NCBI GenBank assembly: GCA_964019425.1
Contig: OZ025863.1
Span: 494,616-558,615 of the forward strand
DNA from: Flectonema sp. DT1601
Lineage: Eukaryota > Euglenozoa > Diplonemea > Diplonemida > Diplonemidae
DNA: 64,000 bases
Direction of reading: 5' to 3'
The translations under genes were made by a program, and so were the position numbers. Shown here piece by piece: positions 1 through 12,198 of this stretch (position 1 is its first letter; each line of letters starts with the position of its first letter). Below the pieces are notes generated by a model. That model had not been told where the DNA came from. It was given only the letters and a program-made list of their open reading frames with translations, and searched no databases.

Positions 1-116
1 AGACTTTCCATTGAATGTCTGAAGTAATTCTTATTAAAATGAAACTATTTTATTAAAAAAACAAAAAAAAAAAAAAAAAACTAATTGAATGTTACTAACA
101 GGAATGTCTCACTAAC

Positions 117-3100
117 ATGTCAAGGAAGAATAGCAGTACAGTCGTTGGATGGTCGTCAGAGGCTACAATGAAACCGATCCCGCCTGCTGCTATTGCAGGA
201 GCGAGAGCTCCTCGTCGTCGAGAAGAAAGAAATCGAATGAGCTCTCACAGAACGAGAGAAAAGATTTCCGAACTTGAAGACGCACCTTCTTTTGGAGTAG
301 TTCTAAAAGGAAATGAAAGAAACATTCGAAAGAAGATCGACGAAGAAGAAAGTTGGACTCGAATGCAAATTCAACAGCTGTTCCATTTCTATTTCGAAGA
401 TGAAGTACTCTATCCTCGTATGCAACAGCTCCAGGATCTCATTGAATTAAAGGAAAGGAGAGACATCATAAAAGAAGAACACACGACAAGAGAAATTCTT
501 CTTTCAACACTAATGGAAACAACTGAGACACTCCAGAACATATCTCTTGAAATTGACAAACTTGTATTACTAGAAAGGAACCAACGTAGGACACTAAAAG
601 AAGCCTGGGTAGTGTTATCACATGGGAACTTTTCAACACATCAACTGGAGATGCAGACCATCGAAACTAATGCCGGTCTTAAAATAGCGAAAATGCAGTT
701 TGTTGAACAAAAAAGAGACGCTGTTATGAAAGTAAGAGTCTCGCTTCCTCGATTCCAAGCAGCTGCCGCTGAAATAACGGATTTTGAAACCAGAAGTCGT
801 CACATATTATCAACTCATGAGGGAAACATCCGACTCTCAGAATTAGAAATGCTATTCGCTTCTTCGACTTTGAGAATGAAAGAAGCATTTAATAAAATAG
901 AACTTCTTCTTGTCGAAGAACAAACAATTCGAAACCCAATTAATCATCAAGGGATATCACTCCTTGGTAGAGTTACTGACCAAGAGATGTCAGTCAGATA
1001 TGCAACAGACGAGGAACAGAAGAGATGCCGCCATCGTATTCAATATTTACTAGTCTGCTGCTTATGTAATATGACTGACTGGATTAAAAGAGAACCTCAG
1101 CTATTTGCTATTCAGAGATGGTGGATTTCAATTTTGAGCAAAACAACTGGACGAACAGCAACGCTCACCGCCATTCGACAGTTCAGTGAAGAACATCGGC
1201 ATAAGAAATGGCTTCAAAATCAACAAAATGTTGTTATTTCAGAGAGAAAGAGAGTCACTAGAATGCTTCGCAAGGCAGAGAGAGAATACGCAACTGTACA
1301 CACAGCAGAAGCAAAGCTACAAGCGATTGCAATGTATGAGGAATCTCACCGTGGGAATATCGTAGAAGATGAAAGTTGGCAACGAGGAGAGCTCAGAGCG
1401 GAATTCTTATTTATACTCATCGATGAAATGATCATCCCGTCAAAGAGAGAGATGATGGACGTCTTAGAGCCCGTCGATAGAAAGAACATCCAACATTCTG
1501 AAGAAAATATCATTCACAACATCTTAATTCAATTCAACCATCACTATCGAGCTATTCGTGTTAAGGAAAGTTTTATTGCGTCAGAAATACATGATCGGCA
1601 TCACATGGAATATGATGAGATCTGGAACTCGTATTTGGTACTTCATTACTCTATGAGAGGAGAAGAGATGAATGCTTTAGGAACAATTCGATTGTATGAT
1701 TCTCATTTTAATGATTGGCAGCGTCGGAATGTCTTACTCTGTGAATTATTGTTAACAACTCAATCTGATGAAACACAGTCAAGAAGTTCAATCATGTCAG
1801 GGTATCAGTTGTATGTGTTGGAAGTAAACGAAAGTTTATCAAGACCTGGTATTTGGAATCGACAGCTACAACAAGTTCCAAGACTGATCGAATATCAAGA
1901 ATCACCTTGGAGAGCTTACCTCATGGATATTCAAATTCAATGTCGTCTCAACGTTCTACAGACGATGGAATGCAGCTATCGATACAGAAGTGATATCCAC
2001 TCAGACTTCTTATTGTCGTCTCTCAGACAGCAATTCGGAGAAGTCATCAAGTCAATAAGAGAAGCACTCAACAGTTTGACTCCTCAAATAGTACAAATTC
2101 AGCAGTTTTACAAAAACATAAAATCCAATAAAATTGGAAGGAAGGCGACAATCGAATGGATCAGAACTCACATCAGACTACTACACGACGAGCAACTCGC
2201 AGCTCTACAACGAAAACTAATCAAGGAAGAAATTGCCTGCAGGCACAATGAAATTAAACAAGAAGAGATGGCATTAGAACAAGAAATGGAAAGAAGAGTA
2301 GCCAGTGAATTCGACGATCATTTCAATGGAGAAGCCGCCATCAGAGAACAAAACTTAGAAGAAGAACGTTGGGTGTGGAAGACTATTTCAAGTAAGTTGT
2401 ACTTCGACCTCGAGACTACCATCTTTACTGAACTTCGAATGTGTCGAGAACATGAAGATTATTGGAGAATACGTTACATTGATGATGAAGTAAAATATTT
2501 TATCACAGTCACTTCGAATAGTAAACAATCATATTTGAACTGCGCAGTTCTTCCAATTCAGAGATGCTACAGAGTTTGGACTGCTAAAAAGAAAACTCTT
2601 TCTCGCATATCAGAGCTACTCGAAATGACTTCCACAACTCGAGAAGAAAATTCTCGCACAGAAAAGTTTAATGAAGAGAGAATTGAATTTATTTGTATCG
2701 CAGAGTCCCATCAGAGAGAGCTTATTGAGTGTTTTTATAAAGGAAATATTCAACGAATTTATAAAACTGATGAATCTGTTTGTCGACTATCAGAACACCA
2801 ACTTGAAAAGAATGAAAGAATATTTCACTACGATGAATGCAGCGATTCATTCTTTAAAGCAATCTGTTGTGATGAATCGAATTCCTTCACTACTTCAATA
2901 CTTGACGTGTTGGACAAACTAATGGGTTGCCACGGATTCTCCAGCACAGAGGATGACGCTCGCTTGATATTCTACGAAGATGAGCTAACGAAGTTTTCCT
3001 TAATAGTAGTGGAGGAGGAAGAATGCCTTCGATCGTTACTATCAACCTCGGTAATGAAATCAATCGCAACCAACCATCTCGAATACTCAGTTCTTAGTCA

Positions 3101-5050
3101 ATATAAAACAGCAATAGCAGATCATGCTGAGGGATTGGTACTACTGCTTCAAGAACAAGAAACTGATGTTAGAAACGGTATTGAAATTGAGAGGACATTT
3201 CACTTTAGGAATTTACGTTATAGTTCAGTTGAACAGCAGTCTAGAGATCACATCTGTGGTAGTGAATTAATTAATTTTCAATTAATTACAATGGACGATG
3301 AGGAATCTGTAAGAAACATAATCGACACAAATCGATTATTTGGACTCAGAGCTCTTTATCGAATTAGGTTAGAGGCATGGCAGCGAACACTTCTACAGCA
3401 AGACAGGGTCCGATGTGTTTTACTTCTCTTGTCTGAAATTGAAGAGGCTGAGAGGGAGTTGGTGAAGGCTGATTACTTCCGACAGCTTTCATTTGTTAAA
3501 TTATTGAGAACAGAGAACAATGAACGCATCGATAATCAGTTTATGTACGGCAACAAGTTTCTCCGTCTTTGCGAACTTCAAGAAGACGTTCACAGGAGAT
3601 CAGTTCAACAAACTCTTCTCAGATGCCAGCAATCAATCGTCAGCAACAGTCAGGGCTCAGCATTTGTAGTTTTAGACAATAGTGAAGACATTGGCAGAGA
3701 TTCCATTTATGTGGACGAGAAGAAATGGAGAAATCGTTGCGTCATTGCTGAGGAGAGCCTCCGACTACACGTTACTGTGCTACCGATTCAAAGGCAGTGG
3801 ATGATAAAACTGAGTTGGATGCATTTCAAAAACTCAATTAGTGAAATATTAAAACAAGCTAATAAAGATTCACGAGAGTTACTTACTGAACACACTCTCA
3901 GTATGTTTGAGTATTCCGAACTGTCTCACAGACATGTCGTAAGTACATACGAGGAGAAGGATTTCACGTCACTAAAATATGAACACTCGCAGTCATTGCG
4001 AATGCTGAATGCTCGAATTGGAGAACAAGCCGAACGCCTGGCGTTTGAAGACTACGAAACAGAACAACGACAAGCTACTCGTAACAGTGAAGCTCTATCT
4101 AGAATTGAAGTAACATACACATCGGAAAATCAGTTTCGTCAAATTATATCAAATGACTGCTGGGCGTACTTCAGTCACATCATATCATCTTCAGAGGAGG
4201 AAACTCGATCACGTTTGGAACCAGATCTCGAATCCTCTCTAAAGTCAATTCACACGATTCATGTTTTTGAGTATTCTGTTCTTTGTTTACAATCTGAAGA
4301 GAGTCTTGAAAGAGACTCAGTAGAGACATCAGAAACTGAAGATTTTCAGCAAGTCTCCGAAGCGATCACTTGGATGCAAAGAGGTCCGACAGAAATCATT
4401 GAAAGCGAATCGTCCATCCGAAATGAGATCATCGCGTTGGAATTCAAATCCAGAGAGTGTTTCCTTGAGGTATGTCATGTTTATACTTTAATATCATTAA
4501 TCACCTTTTTACTAAAAATAAACATCACAACCAGATCCACGATGGTCGACTAAATCAAATGGACCGTCGAATGCAAGCAGCAATTAAAATTCAATTATCA
4601 TGGAAAAGGTACATGGCGATGTGCATGACTGAAGCGTTGCATGCAATTAGAGTCAATGAATTCATCGTCGCAGAGACTGACTATCGAGGAGCATGTGCTG
4701 TACAAATTCAAGCTCGTTGGAAAGGATTTATTGTCAGGCAATGTGGTGGTTTGGAATTACTTATTCACGAGCGTGAAGAACGAATTAAGACTCGTGAGAT
4801 GAAAGAGCTCAGAGACAGTGGCTGTCGTATTATTCAGAGAGCGTTCTTTAGAAATGGACTTCGTAATTCTGATATCAAGCGAGCATTGAATGAGAAGAAA
4901 GCTTTGCAGAAAGAGAGAATCTCATTCGCAGAAATGAAAGAGTTCGTTGAAGAACTCAATCACTACGCTGGACTCGTACAAGCAGCTTGGAGAATGTATC
5001 AGGTTAGGAAATGGTTGGTAGAGCAAACCTTCCGCGGTGAATGGGCATAG
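117..5050 (+). CDS. Large helical IQ-motif protein (two exons)
   Basis: Two exons, 117..4469 and 4535..5050, are joined across a 65-nt GT..AG intron (gtatgt..accag) in phase 0, giving 1622 residues. Reading through the donor runs into stops, while the second exon continues in frame. The protein is almost entirely charged and helical, rich in Glu, Arg, Gln and Ser. IQ-like calmodulin-binding cores recur: IQRWWISI near residue 335, IQRCYRVWTAKKK near 820, IQRQWMIK near 1225, and a C-terminal cluster (IKIQLSWKRYM, VQIQARWKGFIVRQ, IIQRAFFRNG, VQAAWRMYQVRKW) in the last exon. IQ motifs bind calmodulin or myosin-type light chains, so a cytoskeletal or flagellar scaffold is plausible, but I recognise no specific family. 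The start is the first ATG after an AG acceptor at 100-101. Confidence 0.8.
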
Positions 5051-5191
5051 CAATATTGCTCTTCCTTTAATTTTAGTTCTATTATTTATTACACTTTTTT
5101 ATTATATCTGCCTTCTGGTGAATATGATTCTTTATTCGGTGACCCCTCTTAAAAAGGACGGATTATTCCGTTGACTTATTTATTATCATTT

Positions 5192-5216
5192 TACTGTTTT
5201 TTTCTTTCATCATCAG
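5192..5216 (+). promoter_or_regulatory. Pyrimidine tract + CAG acceptor upstream of the kinase start
   Basis: A T/C-rich run ending in CAG lies 28 nt before the ATG at 5244. No good 5' splice donor is seen between the previous stop (5050) and this site. It is either a spliced-leader acceptor or the end of a 5'-UTR intron. Confidence 0.4.
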
Positions 5217-5243
5217 GGCTGGGCAGTCCCCCAAAAAAAAAAG

Positions 5244-6958
5244 ATGTCGACTGTCGACAAGGAACAGCAGAACGAAGCTTCGGATTTGCAGGTATGCATT
5301 AGATTTCTGTTTCTTTTTTTTCGCATTCTATAAAACACTAACGATGACGACTATTTCAAAAACAGCCTTCTGAAGTGTTAAATCTATTCCAAAAGCACAG
5401 TGAGTTGTTCGAAAAAGCACTCGACTCGTTAAAGTCTGAAGCTGTTGCACCAGTTCCAAATGCGATGCCTGCCCCCGCCCCGCCAGCCGGAGGAAGGAGG
5501 AGCACCGTTCTCTATGAGATAGCTGTCAGGTGTTTGACGGAAGAAACGAAGGAAAGGAGGAGAGAGAGTCAGGAAAAACTAATGGAAAATGACTACCTCC
5601 TGGGGAAAGTCCTCCAATCACGAGGAACTGGTGCTCCTGAATCCTGGGTCGATGGAGTCCGCCCTCGATCACTTCGTCAGAAGTTGGCGGATCTCGAAAA
5701 ACAACGAAACGATGTAAAGACTCAGGGAAGGGAAATCAGAAGACTCCCTGACTCGTATCATCAACGGTTGCTACTCGAGATTAATAAGAGAAAGTTAGAA
5801 GTGTTTCGTAGGAATGAAGTGGAACTTCGCGAAGAGTTGGCTGGATTCGCTTTGGAAAAAGCACTTCACATCAAAGAGTTTAGAAGAATGAGAGATGAGT
5901 CAATGTCAGCTCTGTTTTATCAATTCCCAGTACTAGACAATGGAAGGTATCTCGTCTTACATTTATTAGGAAGGGGTGGATTTAGCGAAGTATGGAAAGC
6001 AATGGACATCGACACCTGCAACATGGTTGCAGTTAAAGTACATCAGTTAAGCTCAGCTTGGTCATCATCTAAAAAACAGCAATACAGAAGACACGCTCGT
6101 CGTGAATATGATATTCAAAAGGCTGCTAGACATAAGAGAATTGTTTCTTTAATTGACTGTTTTGAACTCAGTGAGAACTCTTTCTGTACAGTCTTAGAAT
6201 ACACTCCATACGGTGATCTCGACTCTTTCTTAAAGAAACATAAAGACGTTCAAGAAACTACTGTTCGTCCTTTGATGGCACAGATTCTCTCTGGTCTGGC
6301 GTACCTTCACTCTCAGAAAGTCATTCACTACGATTTGAAACCAGCAAATGTCTTATTCTTCTCTCCCAGTGAGATCAAACTAACTGATTTTGGACTTTCA
6401 AAGTCGATGGCAGGGTCTGGAGGTGATGGAGAAGAAACAGCCATTGAGCTAACCTCACAAGGAGCTGGAACTTATTGGTATCTCCCACCAGAGTGTTTTG
6501 AAACTCGTTGGATTCCAAAAGTGACAGCAAAGGTTGACATCTGGGCTGCTGGAGTTGTTTTCTATCAAATGTTATTTGGAAGATGTCCATTTGGTCATGG
6601 ATCATCACAGAAACAACTATTCACTGAGGGTATTATATTTAACGCCAGGACTGTAACGTTTCCTGCGAAACCAAAAGTATCAGAAGCTGCTAAAAGTATA
6701 GTCAGGCAATGCCTCGAATACAAACCAACCGATCGACCCACCGCCTCCGACCTCCTAACAGATCCTTACTTCTTCCAATCAACAGTTGGCCCAGGAGCTA
6801 AGAGGATGCAACAAATAACAGCTGCGACCATCATTAACAGAAATTCTAAGTGCGAGACGGTGGAAAAGGAAAAGCAAAAACGAGACGAAGGTGAAGGTGA
6901 CGGGACTGGGAATGTAGTGAAGGAGGTCACTCCTCAGAAAAAGCGTAAAAAACCCTGA
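5244..6958 (+). CDS. TLK: Tousled-like serine/threonine kinase
   Basis: Exon 1 (5244..5291, 16 codons) is spliced over a 74-nt intron (gtatgc..aacag) in phase 0 to exon 2 (5366..6958), giving 546 residues. A coiled N-terminal region of about 190 residues precedes the kinase domain (about 205-490). Visible motifs are the glycine loop GRGGFSEVW, the VAIK-type lysine in VAVKV, the catalytic loop HYDLKPAN, DFGLSKS, and GAGTYWYLPPECF. HYDLKP and the GTYWYLPPE activation segment are hallmarks of Tousled-like kinases, nuclear kinases that act on the histone chaperone Asf1 and on chromatin assembly. The coiled coil is the usual TLK dimerisation region. The tail ends in a basic PQKKRKKP, a candidate nuclear localisation signal. 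The ATG follows a run of ten A. The length is shorter than animal TLKs (around 700+). Confidence 0.92.
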
Positions 6959-7520
6959 GAAGACTGACTTCTACATCGACTGTAACACTAAAGTGAATCC
7001 TTCACAGAACATACTCTGTGATGACTGGCGGTAGTAGCTACTTAGCTACTTCACATCAACTGTGTTATTACAATCTGTTCCACAGTTATTTGTACTCTTC
7101 GGTCAACTTGACCAATCGATTCGACGTCAGTTTGTGTGTCGTGTGTCGCATAACCTCGTCTACATTTTACTTTTTTTTTCAAAATATGACCTTCCCAGTA
7201 AGAAGCTGCTGTTGGTAAATAGCAGCTTTACACTCTTCTACTAATGTAATAAAGGGAACGGTATTCTGGAGGGTATAAAATTTTTTAACTTTTAACCCAC
7301 CCCCGGTGACACACAATCGTATTATTTAATCACGTCTTGTGTGTCGCTGCTTGGTTCTGTATCGAATGTTTATTGTGAAAATGGTCTTTTGTAATCTTTC
7401 AAACATTGTAACCGTTCTTGTTTTCAGGTACCATCGGTAATGTGAAAGATGATATTTTTGATCTTTTTCTAATTAACGAAAAAATAAATTCATTTACAGG
7501 ACTTGTTGATCAAAAAAAAA
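6959..7520 (+). other. Intergenic region and calpain 5' leader
   Basis: No convincing gene. AG sites preceded by pyrimidines occur at 7426-7427 and 7498-7499, the second 21 nt before the calpain ATG. I tested joining the ATG at 7381 to the calpain frame: both possible splices run into a stop, so this stretch is untranslated. Confidence 0.6.
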
Positions 7521-10500
7521 ATGGCTACGACAAAGGAACTGAAAGATGGACTAACTCTCGAAGAGATACCTTGTGATGAGGGGAAGCACATGAAGTTAAC
7601 AAACAGTACCGTTGATAAACAATTTATCGTAAAGTACGGATTCAAGTCTGGAGACCCAACTCCAATGGGCGACACTAAAATAGAAGGAGGAAAATACATC
7701 CTATCCGTCCACCCTGGAGAGACATTAGACTTTGTAAAAGGTAAATGGAACGGACTTACAAAGAGCATCGCAACAGGTCCATGCAGCAAGGAGTGGCAGG
7801 AGAAGCAGGCTGGTAAAGCAAAGGAGGGGAACGCCAACGAATTAGAGAAAGTTAAACAACTTATTATCGACAACAAGCTGAAAGATTCCGATGCCGCTGC
7901 AGTAGCCCAGCTCTGCGAAAAGAATAAAATTCCATTTATTGACACCACATTCTTACCTTTAGATAACAGCTTACAATCATCGTGGCAGAAGGGTGACATG
8001 AAGATGTATCCTTTTAAACGTCCTTCGCAATGGGAGCTTTTAAGTGACAAAGGTCTAAAGCCATCACTCTTTGTTAACAAGATTGAACCTGCGGATATTA
8101 ATCAGGGAGCCTTAGCAGATTGTTACCTGATGGGTGCTCTTAGTTCAGTAGCTAAGGAAGATTATTTAGTACAACAAATGTTCTCTGAGAAACAAAATCC
8201 TGATCTAGGTATCTACAGAGTTAAACTGTGTAAAGATGCTTGGTGGAGAACAGTTACAATCGATGACTTCTTACCTTGCAGTGGTCCTAAACCAGCCTTT
8301 GCTCGTAACAGAGACGAACCTGAAGAGCTCTGGGTAGGTCTTGTTGAGAAAGCTTATTCTAAAGTAAACGGTTCATACTTCGCTATGAAGACTGGTCAAT
8401 GTGCTGCTGCACTTGCTGACCTAACTGGTTGTCCTTACAAGACTACTGCAGTATCTGATGACTTGTGGGATTCAATGCTTCAACAGAGTGGTGAAGGAGT
8501 CCTTCAGGTATTTGGTACTCCAGGTAAGAATCTGATGTACGTTGATGAGAAGCTCCAAAAACCAGACGACAAGAAGATGTGGGAAGAGTACCGCGCTGTT
8601 GAATTGATCTGTGAGCACTCTTACTCAGTTTTGAAGTGCATAACTACAAAGAAGGGAGAAAAGTTAGTGAAACTAAGAAACCCTTGGGGAACTACTGATC
8701 ATGGATTGTGGAAGGGGAAATGGAGTTTATCTGACCCAGCCTGGACACCTGCAATGAAGAGTGAAGTTGTTTGGGACGAAACTGATGGAGTATTTTGGAT
8801 GTCCTGGAATGATTGCTGTAAATGGTTCAACTCAGTAGCTGTCGGATATAACCTTCCTACATGGGAATCAGTTAGAGTAAAGGGACAATGGGAGAAGGGA
8901 GTTTCATCTGTCTGTATCGAAATTGATGTGAAAGAGAAGACTCAAATGTGGGTAGGTCTTCATCAATCTGATACGAGAGGTATTAAACCTGGTTCTTGTC
9001 CTAATGCTTCCCTTTGTAATATGAACCTCTTCGTCGTAGCCCCTAAAAAGGATGGCGTAAAGGTAGTTGAATCCTACGGATGGTATGTTCATTTCTAATA
9101 TTACTTTTATTTCAATTCTGATTACAGCAGTCGGTGACAACGACCCGATGAGGTGATTCTGTGTTCAGTAACAAATACAATTTAAAACAGTGCTCGTCGT
9201 GATCGTTTTGGTCTTCTCAATCTCGATCCAGCTCAGGGTAAATTATTTATAATCGGTCAGCCAAAGGACGGTTCCATCAGCAAGAATTTCGTTCTGTCGC
9301 TCTGCATTGAGAAGTTGGATGCCGTTTCTGTATTCTTCAACGGACCAAAAGACGCGAAACACTACGAAACTGCGAAGGATGTTGTGTTGACCCACTGGGA
9401 GCCACGTGAAGTAACTTATCAGGTGTGTTAGTACTTAATAGTTGACTTAGTCGTGTTAAAGCTGTACAACTAATTAAATAAAACAAACAACAGATCCAAG
9501 GACCAAAACTTTCAAAGAAAACAATCATCGAGCAGTCAGGCAAGCAACTCGGATGCGGAGAACCTGCGACTAGGGAAATTGTGAAGCCAACAAAGAAGGC
9601 CGCTGCGTATGTGTTTTATCGTTTATTTAATTTTGAAAAACCGTAAAAGCTTCCTACGCTTTGTCGCGATGTTATTTTATTTTCGGATCAAAAAAACTAA
9701 TTACCAAAAAAAAAAAAAAACAGTGAAACAAACGGAGCGGAGTCTCCAAAGAAGCCTGCAATGAAAAAGGCAACTAAATTTGCTGAACCAGATTCCCCAA
9801 AGGCAACTAAATTTGCTGAACCAGATTCCCCAAAGAAGGCCGAGCCAAAGAAGGCTGCGAAATTCGCAGACCCTGCCTCTCCTGAGGTACCAAAGAAAAC
9901 GGCGAAATTCGCAGATCCGTCATCGCCCAAGGCGGCAGTCAGAAGTGGATCAGGTGGGGCTCCAGGTAGCAAGTCTGCAATGACTAGCGCAGCTATGAGG
10001 AGTAAGACGACTGCAGCCCCATCATCAAAGCCTCTCAAGCCTCTTGCGAAACCAGCTCCTAAGAAAGACTTAACAGTTGAAGTGTTGTTAGTGAAAGCCA
10101 CTAGTTTAATTAGTAAGGGTTCTCAAAATCCTTTCTGTGAGCTGAAACTTCGAACTGTTTCTGCTTCGGGTGTTGTTGGATCTGATCACCCGACTCCTCA
10201 AAAACAAACATCGAAAGTTGTTAATAAGAACCTGAGCCCCAACTGGAATGAGAAGTTTAAATTTAACGTCCCAGGAAGTGATTGCATAAGAATTAGTATA
10301 TTTGGTAAGAAGATGATGGGAAAAGATTACCTTGGAAGAGTCGATGTTCTGGCATCTGATCTTTCCGAACTCCTCGACACCGAATCCACGGCATCCAAAA
10401 CATTTAAAATTTCAGGAGAAGACGAAGGTCGTGGACCAGTCTCCGGTACTATGGTATGTAATCTTGTATTTCCTTTGTGTGGGTAGACAAGAGAAGTGTT

Positions 10501-10548
10501 TTAAACAAACAAATCAACAAACAGGACATCACTTTCCGCAGATTGTAA
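7521..10548 (+). CDS. Calpain-family cysteine protease with C-terminal C2 domain
   Basis: Five exons (7521..9082, 9191..9422, 9494..9606, 9724..10453, 10525..10548) with introns of 108, 71, 117 and 71 nt keep one open frame of 886 residues. The protease core carries the C2-family triad: Cys201 in ALADCYLMGAL, His366 in CEHSYSV, and Asn387 in LRNPWG. Calpains are calcium-regulated intracellular proteases. After the core come beta-sandwich segments resembling calpain domain III (exons 1-3), then a lysine/proline linker with four KFA(E/D)PxSP repeats, then a C2 domain (about residues 750-880: LTVEVLLVKA, NPFCELKL, LSPNWNEKFKF, DYLGRV). C2 domains usually bind calcium and phospholipid. No penta-EF hand is present. 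The start is the ATG right after a run of A; no upstream ATG is in frame. Confidence 0.9.
9770..9835 (+). repeat. Exact 33-bp tandem duplication inside the calpain gene
   Basis: Two identical 33-nt units (9770..9802 and 9803..9835) encode ATKFAEPDSPK twice. Two diverged versions (AAKFADPASP, TAKFADPSSP) follow. The repeat forms the linker between the domain-III-like part and the C2 domain. Each unit has an S-P dipeptide, a possible proline-directed phosphorylation site. Confidence 0.85.
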
Positions 10549-12198
10549 TTCCTACAAAGTACATAAAAGGGAATTATTGTGTCAGCCGATTTATCTTCGG
10601 GTTGGTCAGCTGACTTGTATGCATGTGGTAAGGAAGGTTAGGTATCAATAACAGACTTATTAAAAAAAACCCCAAATACACGATTATGAGCTCAATCATT
10701 ATTTCTTTATATACATATATCCTATTTAACAAATAGTAGTATTCAATTCATACGATTCTTACTGTCCTTCACTTTTTGAGTGCTGTGTATTCCTCGTATT
10801 ATTGTTGTCTTTACTTTTTCTTAAATGGGCCGGTCCCTGCAAACACGTGAAGTGCTTCAGAGTGATCGAATTTCTGATTTTTTTTCTTTTAGCTGAAGCC
10901 GATGGGTACCATTGTTCCATTAGTAGGGGGGTCACCAATAGCCGGTTCTTAATATTTTTTGTTAATCGGCAATTTTCTGTAGTTTTGATCCTACTGATGT
11001 TGTTTCAATTTTCGCCGTAAAATATTCGAAAGAGAGAGAAGAAAAAAAAAAAAAAAGAAGAAAAAAATATAATGAGGGATTTGCAGAAAGAGATTGTTTG
11101 TGCGTGATCTCTCGTCTCTTGAATTCGAGTAAAACAAATATGAGGCACTTTTTCTTATCTTATTCCTGCCTTTTTTTTTTCAAGTGGAACGCTTGTTGTA
11201 TATTTCACTTGAATTGCAGGGGATGGTGATTTGTTTTTACAGCAACAACCTCCCACAGAATGAGAAAAAACGATTAAAAAAAAAAAAAAAAAAGAAATGA
11301 TAAGTTTTTTTTTTTTCCGACTTCGACTTCTGAGGAACTCCTTCTTCGGTTGACAAAAAAAAATTTTTGAAAATGAAAGAAAATGGAGAACAAGCAAAAG
11401 GAGAAAAAAAACAAGAAAGAAAAAAAAAAAAAAAAACAATGATATAATTGTCTTCTCTCACAGTTGCACGTCGGGCGGGGCATTAAGTTGCTCAGTCGCC
11501 CTTTTGCCCTTTACGTTTTATTTTGTTTTTCTCCCTTTTTTTTTTTTTTTTTTTATATTATTGAATATTCTTTTAATTTTTTGCACTTATTTTAAATCCT
11601 CGAAAAATAATTATAATCCACTGATCATACAAAATCGATTAACGTAGTTCCCTTTTAACCCCGTTTTAGGCTGACTCAGGAATCAGGTTAACGAGCAATT
11701 GTCATTCGCAGACTTAACGCATTGCCTACCACCAGCTATACATTTACTCTCTTTGGTAACCAAATTGCCGGTTTCGATTTTGTGGTACAGCATAGGAGGG
11801 AGATCACGGGGATTCAGTTGGGCGGTGCTTCTATTTATATATTAAAAAAAAAACAAGGGAAGCAAAGAATAAAAGGGATATAAAAAAAAAAAAAAGAAGA
11901 AAGAAAAAAAAGAAAAGAAGGTAGGAGACGACACTCAAGTGGTCCTTCTCAAGCCGCTTTCTTTTTTTTTTTTTTATTATTGCAGTCAGCTCGCTTTAGT
12001 GCCGGTTTGAAGTCCTGCGTCAGACCCAGCGAAATAAGTGATTATATTTAGTTTATGGTTTACTTTTTTTTATCTCTTTTTTACAGCTCAGTCGGTTTAA
12101 TTTGAAATCAGGAATCGGATTTCGTGTTTCTGTGTTTTTGTAAAAAAAATTAACGATAAACAATCAATTATATTACTCTATTCCCTCCTTTCTTAGAA
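10549..12198 (+). other. Long noncoding stretch with homopolymer tracts
   Basis: No reading frame or RNA gene recognised in 1.65 kb. It holds many A and T runs of 8-20 (about 11040, 11280, 11420, 11530, 11890, 11965). It ends with the pyrimidine tract and acceptor of the next gene. Confidence 0.6.
12178..12196 (+). promoter_or_regulatory. Pyrimidine tract + TAG acceptor 2 nt before ATG
   Basis: The T/C-rich run tattccctcctttcttag ends two bases before the ATG at 12199. A conventional 5'-UTR exon would have to end somewhere in the 1.65 kb upstream; a trans-splice acceptor is the simpler reading. Confidence 0.45.

Noticed and set aside
7381-7436. Upstream coding exon for the calpain starting at ATG 7381
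   Set aside because: Both possible donors join to 7500 in a frame that meets a stop within a few codons.
7490-8080. Minus-strand frame of 196 codons
   Set aside because: Antisense shadow of the calpain 5' exon.
11155-11483. Minus-strand Phe-rich frames
   Set aside because: Products of A homopolymer tracts in noncoding DNA.
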